Assembly (NCBI RefSeq): GCF_023023025.1
Contig: NZ_CP095481.1
Coordinates: 2,976,001-3,040,000, forward strand
Length of the DNA: 64,000 nt
Source of the DNA: Amycolatopsis sp. WQ 127309
GTDB taxonomy: Bacteria; Actinomycetota; Actinomycetes; Mycobacteriales; Pseudonocardiaceae
Direction: 5' to 3'
Shown: positions 57,443-64,000 of the stretch, one piece after another
Layout of the letters: every line of letters starts with the position of its first letter
Numbering within the stretch: the first letter of the stretch is position 1
Translations under genes and position numbers: made by a program
Notes under the pieces: model-generated
Told to the model about the DNA's origin: nothing
The model's input: the letters and a program-made list of their open reading frames with translations, nothing else
The model's database searches: none

Positions 57443-58405
57443 ATGACCGCCAACCCGCACCACATCGCTCTGGAACCGGCCGCGCAGGCGTTCGCCGAGG
57501 CCACCGACCAGCCGCCGTACCTGTTCCAGCTGCCGCCGGAAGAGGGTCGCAAGGCCGTCGACGGCGTCCAGGACGGCGAGATCGCCATGGCCGACGCCGA
57601 GATCGAGGTGCTGACCGTGCCCGGTGGGCCGACCGGCGAGGTCGAGACCCGGATCGTCCGCCCGGCGGGTGTCGAGGGTCCGCTGCCGGTGATCGTCTAC
57701 GTCCACGGCGCGGGCTGGGTCTTCGGTGACTTCCACACCCACCAGCGCCTGGTGCGCGAGCTGGCCGCCGGGACCGGTGCCGCCGTCGTCTTCCCGGAGT
57801 ACGACCGCTCGCCGGAGGCGCGCTACCCGATCGCCATCGAGCAGAGCTACGCCGTGGCGAAGTGGGTCGCCGAGCACGGGGCCGGGAAGGGGCTCGACAC
57901 CACGCGCATCGCCGTCGCCGGCGACTCGGTCGGCGGGAACATGACCGCGGCGCTCACCATCCTCGCCAAGCAGCGCGGCGACGTCACCTTCTTGCAGCAG
58001 GTGCTCTTCTACCCGGTCACCGACGCGAACTTCGACACCGCGTCGTACACGGAGTTCGCCGAGGGCTACTTCCTCGCCCGTGAGGGCATGAAGTGGTTCT
58101 GGGACCAGTACACGACGGACCCGGCCCAGCGCGCGGAGATCACGGCGTCGCCGCTGCGCGCGTCGCTCGAAGAGCTCGCCGGGCTGCCGCCGGCCCTCGT
58201 GATCACCGGCGAGGCGGACGTCCTTCGCGACGAAGGCGAGGCGTACGCGGCGAAGCTGCGTCAGGCCGGCGTGCCCGTCACGGCCGTGCGGTACCAGGGG
58301 ATCATCCACGACTTCGTGATGGTGAACTCGATGCGCGAGACGCACGCCGCCGAAGGCGCGATCACGCAGGCGATCTCCGTGCTGTCGCGGGCTTTCGCGA
58401 AGTGA
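57443..58405 (+). CDS. HSL-family alpha/beta hydrolase (esterase/lipase)
   Basis: A 320-residue esterase of the hormone-sensitive lipase group. The oxyanion motif is VYVHGAGWVFG (variant of HGGG), the nucleophile elbow GDSVGG, Asp in GEADVLRDEGE and His in GIIHDF. Small acyl esters are typical substrates. GAGGAGG precedes the ATG. It is divergent from the OhrR-like regulator with a shared palindromic control region. A terminator-like hairpin follows. Confidence 0.9.
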   Translation: MTANPHHIALEPAAQAFAEATDQPPYLFQLPPEEGRKAVDGVQDGEIAMADAEIEVLTVPGGPTGEVETRIVRPAGVEGPLPVIVYVHGAGWVFGDFHTHQRLVRELAAGTGAAVVFPEYDRSPEARYPIAIEQSYAVAKWVAEHGAGKGLDTTRIAVAGDSVGGNMTAALTILAKQRGDVTFLQQVLFYPVTDANFDTASYTEFAEGYFLAREGMKWFWDQYTTDPAQRAEITASPLRASLEELAGLPPALVITGEADVLRDEGEAYAAKLRQAGVPVTAVRYQGIIHDFVMVNSMRETHAAEGAITQAISVLSRAFAK

Positions 58406-58432
58406 ATTCCTGAGAGAGCGCTGAGTGCGCGA

Positions 58433-58474
58433 CGCGTTGCGGCCCTATGACGGAACTCACAGGGCCGCAACGCG
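58433..58474 (+). terminator. hairpin after the HSL esterase gene
   Basis: A perfect 14-bp stem (CGCGTTGCGGCCCT) with a 14-base loop, 28 bases after the stop. No U-run follows. Confidence 0.6.
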
Positions 58475-58552
58475 GGTGGTGGGTCAAACGTGCTATATAC
58501 GCGAGTCCCGCAATCCGGGCGCGCGTTTTGCCCGCCTGGAAGGACCCGTCCC

Positions 58553-59761
58553 ATGCACCTGAGCAGCATCCGGCTGGACTCGCCGGTCAACATGATCATC
58601 GTGGTCGTGCTGACGCTGCTCGCGATCATCGCGGTGCCGTGGTTCTGGGACCGCTGGAAGCGCAAGCGGCTGTGGCGCAGCGCGACGATCCTGCTCGCGG
58701 TCGTCCTCCTGGTCGTCTCCACCGGCATGGCAGGCAACATGATCGGCGGGTTCTTCCCGACGGTCGGCTCGCTGCTCGGCACCGGCGTCTACTCCGCGCC
58801 GGGCACCGACGCCGAGGCGGCGCAGAACGGCGAGGACCTCGAGAAGCTGCGGGACACCGCGGTGGCGCACGCTCGTGAGGGCAAGGGCACGGTCGTCCAC
58901 ATGAAGGTGACCGGGCGCCGGACCAAGATCACCCGCGACGTCACCGTCTACCTGCCGCCGCAGTACTTCGACGCGGGCTTCAAGGAGCTCAAGTTCCCGG
59001 TGGTCGAGTGGATCCCGAACTACCCGTCCGGCCCCGAGGTCGTCACCGCCGGCTACCACCTGCCGGAGCAGCTGGACGCGGCGATCGGCAAGCGCGTGCT
59101 GCCGCCGACCGTGGTGATCGTGCCGGACCCGACCGGCGTCCCGAAGGTCGGCCACGACACCGAATGCGTCGACGAGGTGAACGGCACCGCGAACGACACG
59201 TACCTGACCGCGGACCTGCGGGACTGGGCGCTGCAGAAGCTCGGCGCGGCGCCGGACCGCCGGGCCTGGACGATCGCGGGCTGGTCGTCCGGCGGGTACT
59301 GCGCGATGAACCTCGTGACCCGGCACCCGCAGTGGTACGGACAGGCGGTGAGTGTCAGCGGGTACGACAAGGCGCAGGTCGACTCCGAGACCGAGGACCT
59401 CTTCCACGGCCGGCAGGACATCAACGACGCCAACAACGTCCGGCTGAACGTGCGCCTGCACCCGTCGCCGGTGGACATCCTGGCCATCGCGGGCGACAAA
59501 GAGAGCTACGAAAGCTTTGCGATCGACCAGATCCGCAACGCGGCCCGGCCGCCACTGCGGTTTTCGTCGTGGAAGATCCCGGATGCCGGCCACAACATGA
59601 ACACCTTCAAGTCCCAGATTCCCGATGTCCTCGCGTGGATCGGCGCGCACAGCACGGCTCCCGGCCCGGTCGGCCGACAGGTCGAGACCACCGGCGGCGT
59701 GCAGCCCTGGCCGTTGCCGCGTTCGGGTGCGCACGGCGCGCTCGCCGACACCGACCAGTAG
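58553..59761 (+). CDS. membrane-anchored alpha/beta esterase (mycolyltransferase/antigen-85-like fold)
   Basis: A 402-residue protein. Membrane segments at about 12-31 and 44-76 place a C-terminal esterase domain (about 115-370) outside the cell. Nucleophile Ser245 lies in AGWSSGGYC, and the catalytic His in DAGHNM (about 340). The domain belongs to the esterase-D/antigen 85 type (VTVYLPPQYFD, VEWIPNYPSG). It may transfer or remove acyl groups on wall glycolipids; a true mycolyltransferase role is not shown. ATG with GGAAGGA upstream. Confidence 0.82.
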   Translation: MHLSSIRLDSPVNMIIVVVLTLLAIIAVPWFWDRWKRKRLWRSATILLAVVLLVVSTGMAGNMIGGFFPTVGSLLGTGVYSAPGTDAEAAQNGEDLEKLRDTAVAHAREGKGTVVHMKVTGRRTKITRDVTVYLPPQYFDAGFKELKFPVVEWIPNYPSGPEVVTAGYHLPEQLDAAIGKRVLPPTVVIVPDPTGVPKVGHDTECVDEVNGTANDTYLTADLRDWALQKLGAAPDRRAWTIAGWSSGGYCAMNLVTRHPQWYGQAVSVSGYDKAQVDSETEDLFHGRQDINDANNVRLNVRLHPSPVDILAIAGDKESYESFAIDQIRNAARPPLRFSSWKIPDAGHNMNTFKSQIPDVLAWIGAHSTAPGPVGRQVETTGGVQPWPLPRSGAHGALADTDQ

Positions 59762-59928
59762 CCGTTCACCGTCCATTGAGGACGGTCCGGTGATTTCCGA
59801 CATCGTTGTCATCGGTGTGGTGCCAGTGATCGGACGTCTGGGGATTTTCGCCTCGTTTCGCGCACAGTGGTCGCGGGGTACCTGGGTGCGGTGACAGTCG
59901 TCACCACATGCTGGGAAGGACTGGAGTC

Positions 59929-60627
59929 ATGGCTCACGCGAAAGGCGCACGCATCCGGGTTCGCGGCCTGCAGCCGGCGCAGGTACTGGCCGGACTGGCC
60001 GGGATCGCGTTCATCATCGTCGGCATCATCGGATTCACCAGGACGGGCGTCGGGAACTTCGCCGGTCACCACGACGCCGGGTTGTGGCGGTTCTCCGGCA
60101 ATCCCCTGACCAGCCTCGTCCGCGTCGTCACCGGCGTGGTCGGCCTGCTGCTCGCGTTCGGTTCGGGCCGCGCCCGGACGTTCGGCTGGCTGCTGTTCAT
60201 CGGTTACGGCGCCCTGTTCGTGTGGGGCCTGATGATCGACGGTCTCATCTCGAACAACCCCTTCGCCAACGCCGGCAACCCGATGGACCTCGGTCCCGCC
60301 GACACCTGGCTGCACCTCGGTGTCGCCGCGCTCGGTCTGCTGATCGCCGTCCTGCCGGCCCGCCGCACCATTCTCGTGCCCGAGGAAGACGAGGTGGCCG
60401 ACGAGCCGACCGTCGTCGAGCAGCGCACCGACCGTGATCGTGTTGTCGACAACGACCGGGTGACCGAACGCGTCCCGGTCGTCGAGGGTTCCGCCGCCGA
60501 CCGCGACCGCGTCGCCGTCGCGGACACCGAGGCGCCCCGTCGTCGCCGGCCGTTCCTGCGTCGTGACCGCAACGAGCAAGGCCCGGAAGCCGCTCGTGAA
60601 GAGCGTCCGCCGGGCCTCGCGCACTAG
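59929..60627 (+). CDS. DUF4383-type membrane protein with charged tail
   Basis: A 232-residue protein. Four membrane segments (about 18-40, 65-85, 88-110 and 128-150) match the DUF4383 pattern. A highly charged C-terminal tail (about 155-232, rich in Asp, Arg and Glu) is predicted to be cytosolic. No function is known. GGAAGGACTGG precedes the ATG. It is convergent with the repeat lipoprotein gene by 18 bases. Confidence 0.75.
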   Translation: MAHAKGARIRVRGLQPAQVLAGLAGIAFIIVGIIGFTRTGVGNFAGHHDAGLWRFSGNPLTSLVRVVTGVVGLLLAFGSGRARTFGWLLFIGYGALFVWGLMIDGLISNNPFANAGNPMDLGPADTWLHLGVAALGLLIAVLPARRTILVPEEDEVADEPTVVEQRTDRDRVVDNDRVTERVPVVEGSAADRDRVAVADTEAPRRRRPFLRRDRNEQGPEAAREERPPGLAH

Positions 60628-60645
60628 ATCAGTGGGTTCGGGTGG

Positions 60646-61641
60646 TCAGTAGCTGTAGCCACCCGAGTCGCTGGAGCTGCTGCTCCCCGTACCGCCGCTG
60701 CTGGCCGGAGCCTGGCTGGTGGCGGCGGTCGCGGGGTTGGTGCCGAGCTTGCAGCCGGCGGGCTCGATGACGAACCAGGTGCCGTTGACGCCCATGCCGT
60801 TCGCGTCGCCCGGCTTCAGGTCCTTCGAGAAGGTGTAGACGGGCCAGCCGCCGATGGTGACCTGCTCGGTGCCGTCCGCGCGCTTGATGCTGCCGAGCAG
60901 CTTCGAGTCGATGCCCTGCAGTTCGACCTTGCCGTTGGAGAGCACCGGCGGCCAGGTCTTCTGGCAGTCGCCGTTGCAGGCGGACGTCTTGGCCTTCTTG
61001 GTGTCCTTGGTGAACAGGTAGAGCGTCATGCCGTTCTGGTCGGTGATCGCGTCGCCGAGGCCGTCGATCTTGGTGGCGCTGAGCTTCACGACGCCGGCTT
61101 CGGTGCCGGTCCCGGTCGCGGCCTGCTGGCCGGCCTTGCCACCCTTGGCGTTCGAGGCGTACCAGGCGCCACCGACACCCTGGCCGGTCGCGTCACCGGC
61201 CTTGGCGTCCTTGGCGTAGCGGTAGAGCGCCCACCCGCCGACGGTGATCTGCTCGGTGCCGTCGGTCCGGGTCACCTTCCCGACGAGACTCTTGTCGACG
61301 CCTTGGACCTGCACGTCCCCGGTGGCCAGCATCGGCGGCCAAGCCTTGGCGCAGTCACCGTCGCAATTGGACTTCGGCGGCTTGGCCGTGTCCTTGTCGA
61401 AGCGGTAGAGGGTCATGCCGTTCTGGTCGGTCAGTACCTGTCCCACAGCGGCGACATCGGCGACGACGAGTTTCGACTCGTTCGATGCCGGGGCCGCGTT
61501 GCCCAGCTGGCCGCCACCGGTGCCACCAGCCGCCGCCGGAGCGATGACGGGCTGTGCGGTTTCGGCGCCCGAGCAAGCGGTGAGCACTGCCAGCCCGGCT
61601 GCCGCAGCGGCGACGGAGACGGCGATGCGCGTGCGAAGCAT
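60646..61641 (-). CDS. lipoprotein with secreted-repeat (Lipoprotein_15, COG4315) modules
   Basis: A 331-residue lipoprotein. Lipobox LTAC (Cys23). The mature part holds two tandem copies of a module, each with TDQNGMTLYRFDKDT or similar, a CDGDCAKAWPP or CNGDCQKTWPP pair of Cys, RTDGTEQITVGGWALYRYAKD, and a GVGGAWY/GVNGTWF end. The function is unknown; surface electron-transfer or copper binding has been guessed for such repeats. The C-terminus is a Ser/Gly-rich tail. AAGGAGA precedes the ATG. Confidence 0.87.
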   Translation of the reverse strand: MLRTRIAVSVAAAAAGLAVLTACSGAETAQPVIAPAAAGGTGGGQLGNAAPASNESKLVVADVAAVGQVLTDQNGMTLYRFDKDTAKPPKSNCDGDCAKAWPPMLATGDVQVQGVDKSLVGKVTRTDGTEQITVGGWALYRYAKDAKAGDATGQGVGGAWYASNAKGGKAGQQAATGTGTEAGVVKLSATKIDGLGDAITDQNGMTLYLFTKDTKKAKTSACNGDCQKTWPPVLSNGKVELQGIDSKLLGSIKRADGTEQVTIGGWPVYTFSKDLKPGDANGMGVNGTWFVIEPAGCKLGTNPATAATSQAPASSGGTGSSSSSDSGGYSY

Positions 61642-61803
61642 GGAAGTTCTCCTTGTGTCCGTTGGGATTGTCCGCCGCTCGGTGCGGCTGCCTGATACCC
61701 ACTACACGGACACTCCGCGGAGGCGGTTCAAAGTATTTTCACGAACCTTCCGACGCAGGTCGGGCCCCCTGAGCCCGCCCACGCGGCCAGGTGCGGTCCT
61801 CTA

Positions 61804-63477
61804 CTACGCGTCGCGGCCCGCGGCTTTGTCGGCCGTCGTGGCCGCAGCCTCGCCCGTCGTGGTGGCTGGTGCTTTGCCCGCCGTCGTGGCCGCTGCGTTG
61901 CCCGCCGGTTCGCCGTCGCCCAGGGCCCGGTCGACCAGCGTGGCCGCCGCGCCGGTGTAGCCGGCCGGGTCGAGGAGCGCGTCGAGCGCCGCCGGGGTGA
62001 GCACACCGGTGACCGCGGGCAGCTCGTCCAGCACCTCGCGCAACGGCCGGTCCTCACGAACCGCGCGCTGGGACGCCTCGCCGAGCAACTCCTTGGCCGC
62101 CGCCTTCCCAAGCAGCGGCGAGAGCGCAGCCGACAACCGCTCGGAGACGATCAGCCCATGCGTCGACGCCAAGTTGTCCCGCATCCGCTCAGGCAGCACG
62201 GTCAACCCCCGCGCCAACTCGACGGCCGTGTAAGCAGCACCCCCGGTCAGCCGCAGACACTCCCGGACGAGCTGCCACTCGGCATGCCAAACCCCGGCCG
62301 AACGCTCATCCTCGGCCAGCATCGACTGCGTAACCCCTGCAGCCAGCACAGGCACCTGCAGCGCGGCAGAGCGGATCAACGTCGCCAGCACCGGGTTGCG
62401 CTTGTGCGGCATCGCGGAAGACCCACCCCGCCCAGCTGCGGCCGGCTCAGCGACTTCGCCCAGCTCGGTCCGAGTAAGCGTCTCGACGTCGACCGCCAGT
62501 TTCCCCAACGCACCGGCAGTGAACGCAAGCGCACCGGCAAGGTCCACGACGGGCGTCCGCAGCGAGTGCCACGGCAGCACAGGCGTGGCCAACCCGGTCT
62601 CCTCGGCGAAGGCCGCAGTCAGCCGCTGCGCATAGTCACCGTCGGCCGCGCTGACGCCCGCAGGCTTGGTGCCCGCAGCCCCGGCACCGGCCACGCTTGC
62701 GTCAGCGAGTCCATCGTCGGCAGGCACGCCAGCGGCCGGCACCGCACCGACAGTCCCGGCACCGGCAGATCCAGCGTCGGCGGGCACGCCGGCGGCATGC
62801 CCGCCGTTGCCGAGCCCTCCGTCAGCACGCTCGGCGTCGGCGAGGCGCGCGTACTCGACGTACGCCGCCAGCGTTCCGGCCGCGCCACCCAGCGAGACCG
62901 GCAGCCCACCGTCCAGTACGCGCCGGACTCGGACCGCCGCGTCCAGCACCAGCCGGCGCCAGCCCGCGGCCTTGAGCCCGAACGTCGTCGGCACGGCGTG
63001 CGCGGTCAGCGTCCGCCCGGCCATGACCGTGTCCCGGTGCGCGCGAGCCAGATCGGCCAGCGCCTCAGCCGTGGCGTCGAGGTCATCGGCGAGCGGACGC
63101 AGCGTCCGGTCGGCGACCAGCATCATCGCGGTGTCGAAGATGTCCTGGCTGGTCGAGCCACGGTGCACGTACTCGGCCGCCTCAGGCGCGACCGCGCCGA
63201 CGGCCGACGTCAGCGCCTTGACCAGCCCGACGACCGGGTTCGCGGTAGCCCGCGCCCCCCGCGCCAGCTCGACGACGTCGATCCGCGCGCTAGCCGCCGC
63301 CTCGGTGATCACATCCGCGGCCGCCGGAGGCACGGTGCCGAGCCGAGCCTGCGCCCTCGCCAGCGCCGCTTCGGCATCGAGCATGGCGCGCAGCCAGGCT
63401 CCGTCACCGGTCGACGTCTCGGCCGGAGTCCCGGCCCGCACCGGAGACAACAGCCCGGAATCGGGGTCGACGGTCAT
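61804..63477 (-). CDS. pcaB: 3-carboxy-cis,cis-muconate cycloisomerase with two low-complexity insertions
   Basis: A 557-residue member of the fumarase/argininosuccinate lyase superfamily. VHRGSTSQDIFDTAMML and the signature GSSAMPHKRNP (352-362) identify PcaB, which cyclises 3-carboxy-cis,cis-muconate in protocatechuate breakdown. Typical PcaB is about 450 residues. Here about 60 Gly/Ala/Val/Asp-rich residues (218-279) with two 20-residue repeats (AAGVPAD start) interrupt the middle domain, and the C-terminus has an 8-residue repeat tail (ATTAGKA-like). The frame is intact. The other pca genes are not in the window. Confidence 0.82.
   Translation of the reverse strand: MTVDPDSGLLSPVRAGTPAETSTGDGAWLRAMLDAEAALARAQARLGTVPPAAADVITEAAASARIDVVELARGARATANPVVGLVKALTSAVGAVAPEAAEYVHRGSTSQDIFDTAMMLVADRTLRPLADDLDATAEALADLARAHRDTVMAGRTLTAHAVPTTFGLKAAGWRRLVLDAAVRVRRVLDGGLPVSLGGAAGTLAAYVEYARLADAERADGGLGNGGHAAGVPADAGSAGAGTVGAVPAAGVPADDGLADASVAGAGAAGTKPAGVSAADGDYAQRLTAAFAEETGLATPVLPWHSLRTPVVDLAGALAFTAGALGKLAVDVETLTRTELGEVAEPAAAGRGGSSAMPHKRNPVLATLIRSAALQVPVLAAGVTQSMLAEDERSAGVWHAEWQLVRECLRLTGGAAYTAVELARGLTVLPERMRDNLASTHGLIVSERLSAALSPLLGKAAAKELLGEASQRAVREDRPLREVLDELPAVTGVLTPAALDALLDPAGYTGAAATLVDRALGDGEPAGNAAATTAGKAPATTTGEAAATTADKAAGRDA
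61823..61906. repeat. 24-bp tandem repeats at the 3' end of pcaB
   Basis: Three and a half copies of a 24-bp unit (core GCCGTCGTGGCCGC), starting at 61823, 61847, 61871 and 61895. They encode the C-terminal AATTAGKA-like repeats in frame. Confidence 0.75.
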
Positions 63478-63503
63478 AGCGCCAGCATCGCACGCATCCG
63501 CCC

Positions 63504-64000
63504 TCCCGCCCGGCCGAGCAGTCCCCGAAGGCGCGACCGTGCCTCGCCTCGCCAGCCGGTCAGTCGAGACGCGAGCGTCGCTCGCCAGGCCGGTAAGCCC
63601 GAGGGCGCGGCCGTGCCTCGCCAGACCAGCACACGAAGGCGTGAGCGTGCCTCGCCAGGCCAGTACGTCGAGAGCGCCGCCATGCCTCGCCAAGCCGGTG
63701 AGCCGAGAGCCAGAGCGTGCCTCGCCAGGCGGTGAGCCGTCGACGGGAGCGTGCCCCACCGGGCAAGGCCAGCCGAAGCCGCGTGCGTGCCTCGCCGGGC
63801 AAAGCCAGCCGAAGCCGCGGGCGCGCCTCACCAAGGCGAGTCGCCGTCAGCGTGGGCCACCGAGCCGCGTCAGCCGGAGGCGCGTGCGGACTCACCGAGG
63901 CGAACCAGCCGAAGAGCGCGGGCATGCCTCACCCAGGCAAGCCGTCCGGAAGCGCAACGGGCTCACCGAGAACGTCAGACGACCTCCGCCGCTGTCACCC
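63504..64000. repeat. degenerate tandem array, period about 35 bp, upstream of pcaB
   Basis: About 13 units, most starting TGCCTCGCC or a close variant, begin at about 63504, 63540, 63578, 63614, 63648, 63683, 63718, 63752, 63788, 63824, 63853, 63889 and 63925. Unit length is 34-38 with one of 29. The tail of a unit often reads CCGAAG-type then GCGCG. The array probably continues past the window edge. Units are too degenerate for CRISPR repeats. The period is not a multiple of three. Confidence 0.8.

Noticed and set aside
63478..63834. N-terminal extension of PcaB into the tandem array
   Set aside because: The family start fits the ATG at 63477. The extension is only translated repeat DNA.
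63504..64000. CRISPR array
   Set aside because: Repeats are not conserved among units, there are no unique spacers of constant length, and no cas genes are present.

Overview
The window is high-GC actinomycete chromosome, most like Amycolatopsis or another Pseudonocardiaceae. This rests on overall GC and codon use, an SsgA-like sporulation protein, a WhiB3/WhiD-type regulator, a SigB/SigF-type sigma/anti-sigma locus, DasR-type boxes in front of chitinases, and Streptomyces-like secreted hydrolases. The species is inferred, not proven. About 57 protein genes, two tRNAs, one IS481-type insertion sequence and several hairpin terminators are annotated. There is no prophage, CRISPR array, rRNA operon or large biosynthetic gene cluster.

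Layout. 1-2.4 kb: end of a nitrate/sulfonate/taurine-type ABC importer (ATPase cut by the window edge, permease, lipoprotein). 2.5-8.5 kb: two secreted peptidases (a G1 glutamic peptidase and an S1 streptogrisin-like protease) flanking a large LuxR/AAA regulator and a membrane protein. 8.5-16.6 kb: SsgA-like protein, AsnC regulator plus MFS exporter, KAS III, membrane adenylate cyclase, FBP-domain protein, GntR regulator plus methyltransferase, acetyltransferase plus VOC protein. 16.7-23.1 kb: TSUP exporter, HisC/Pat aminotransferase, dienelactone-hydrolase-like protein with an altered nucleophile, acetoacetyl-CoA synthetase, LysX-like aminoacyl-phosphatidylglycerol synthase domain protein. 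23.2-23.4 kb: tRNA-Ser(GCT) and tRNA-Arg(ACG).

23.4-29.6 kb is a nutrient-scavenging block. Two translationally coupled CBM2-GH18 chitinases sit behind two DasR-type boxes. They are followed by a VOC protein and by 2,2-dialkylglycine decarboxylase with a divergent LysR regulator. 29.7-33.2 kb: Sel1-repeat protein, HNH nuclease-like protein, alpha/beta hydrolase and a secreted 3D-domain wall hydrolase whose promoter carries another DasR-type box. 33.4-40.7 kb: redox enzymes, then a stress-sigma regulatory island (ATP-binding phosphatase/kinase-like protein, sigma factor, anti-sigma factor, WhiB3-like protein, STAS antagonist) with back-to-back SigB/SigF-type promoters.

40.7-41.8 kb: an IS481-type element inserted exactly at the stop codon of an ABC permease gene, with a 6-bp GCTAGC duplication. 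41.8-50.8 kb: anthracycline-type ABC exporter with a divergent MarR-like regulator, SGNH hydrolase, ECF sigma factor plus partner, lipoprotein polysaccharide deacetylase with a hairpin over its ribosome binding site, SRPBCC protein, FUSC transporter, and a small Rv0909-like antitoxin. 50.8-61.7 kb: prephenate dehydrogenase, 2,4-dienoyl-CoA reductase with a PadR regulator, patatin, methyltransferase, OhrR-like regulator divergent from an esterase, other surface proteins, and a repeat lipoprotein. 61.8-64 kb: an unusual PcaB with two low-complexity insertions, preceded by a degenerate tandem array with a period of about 35 bp that runs to the window edge.

The signals least explained by ordinary genes are the 35-bp array with the repeat-bearing pcaB, the dre-boxed promoter of the 3D protein, the paired stress promoters, the hairpin that covers a Shine-Dalgarno sequence, and the palindromes inserted in frame in an MFS gene.
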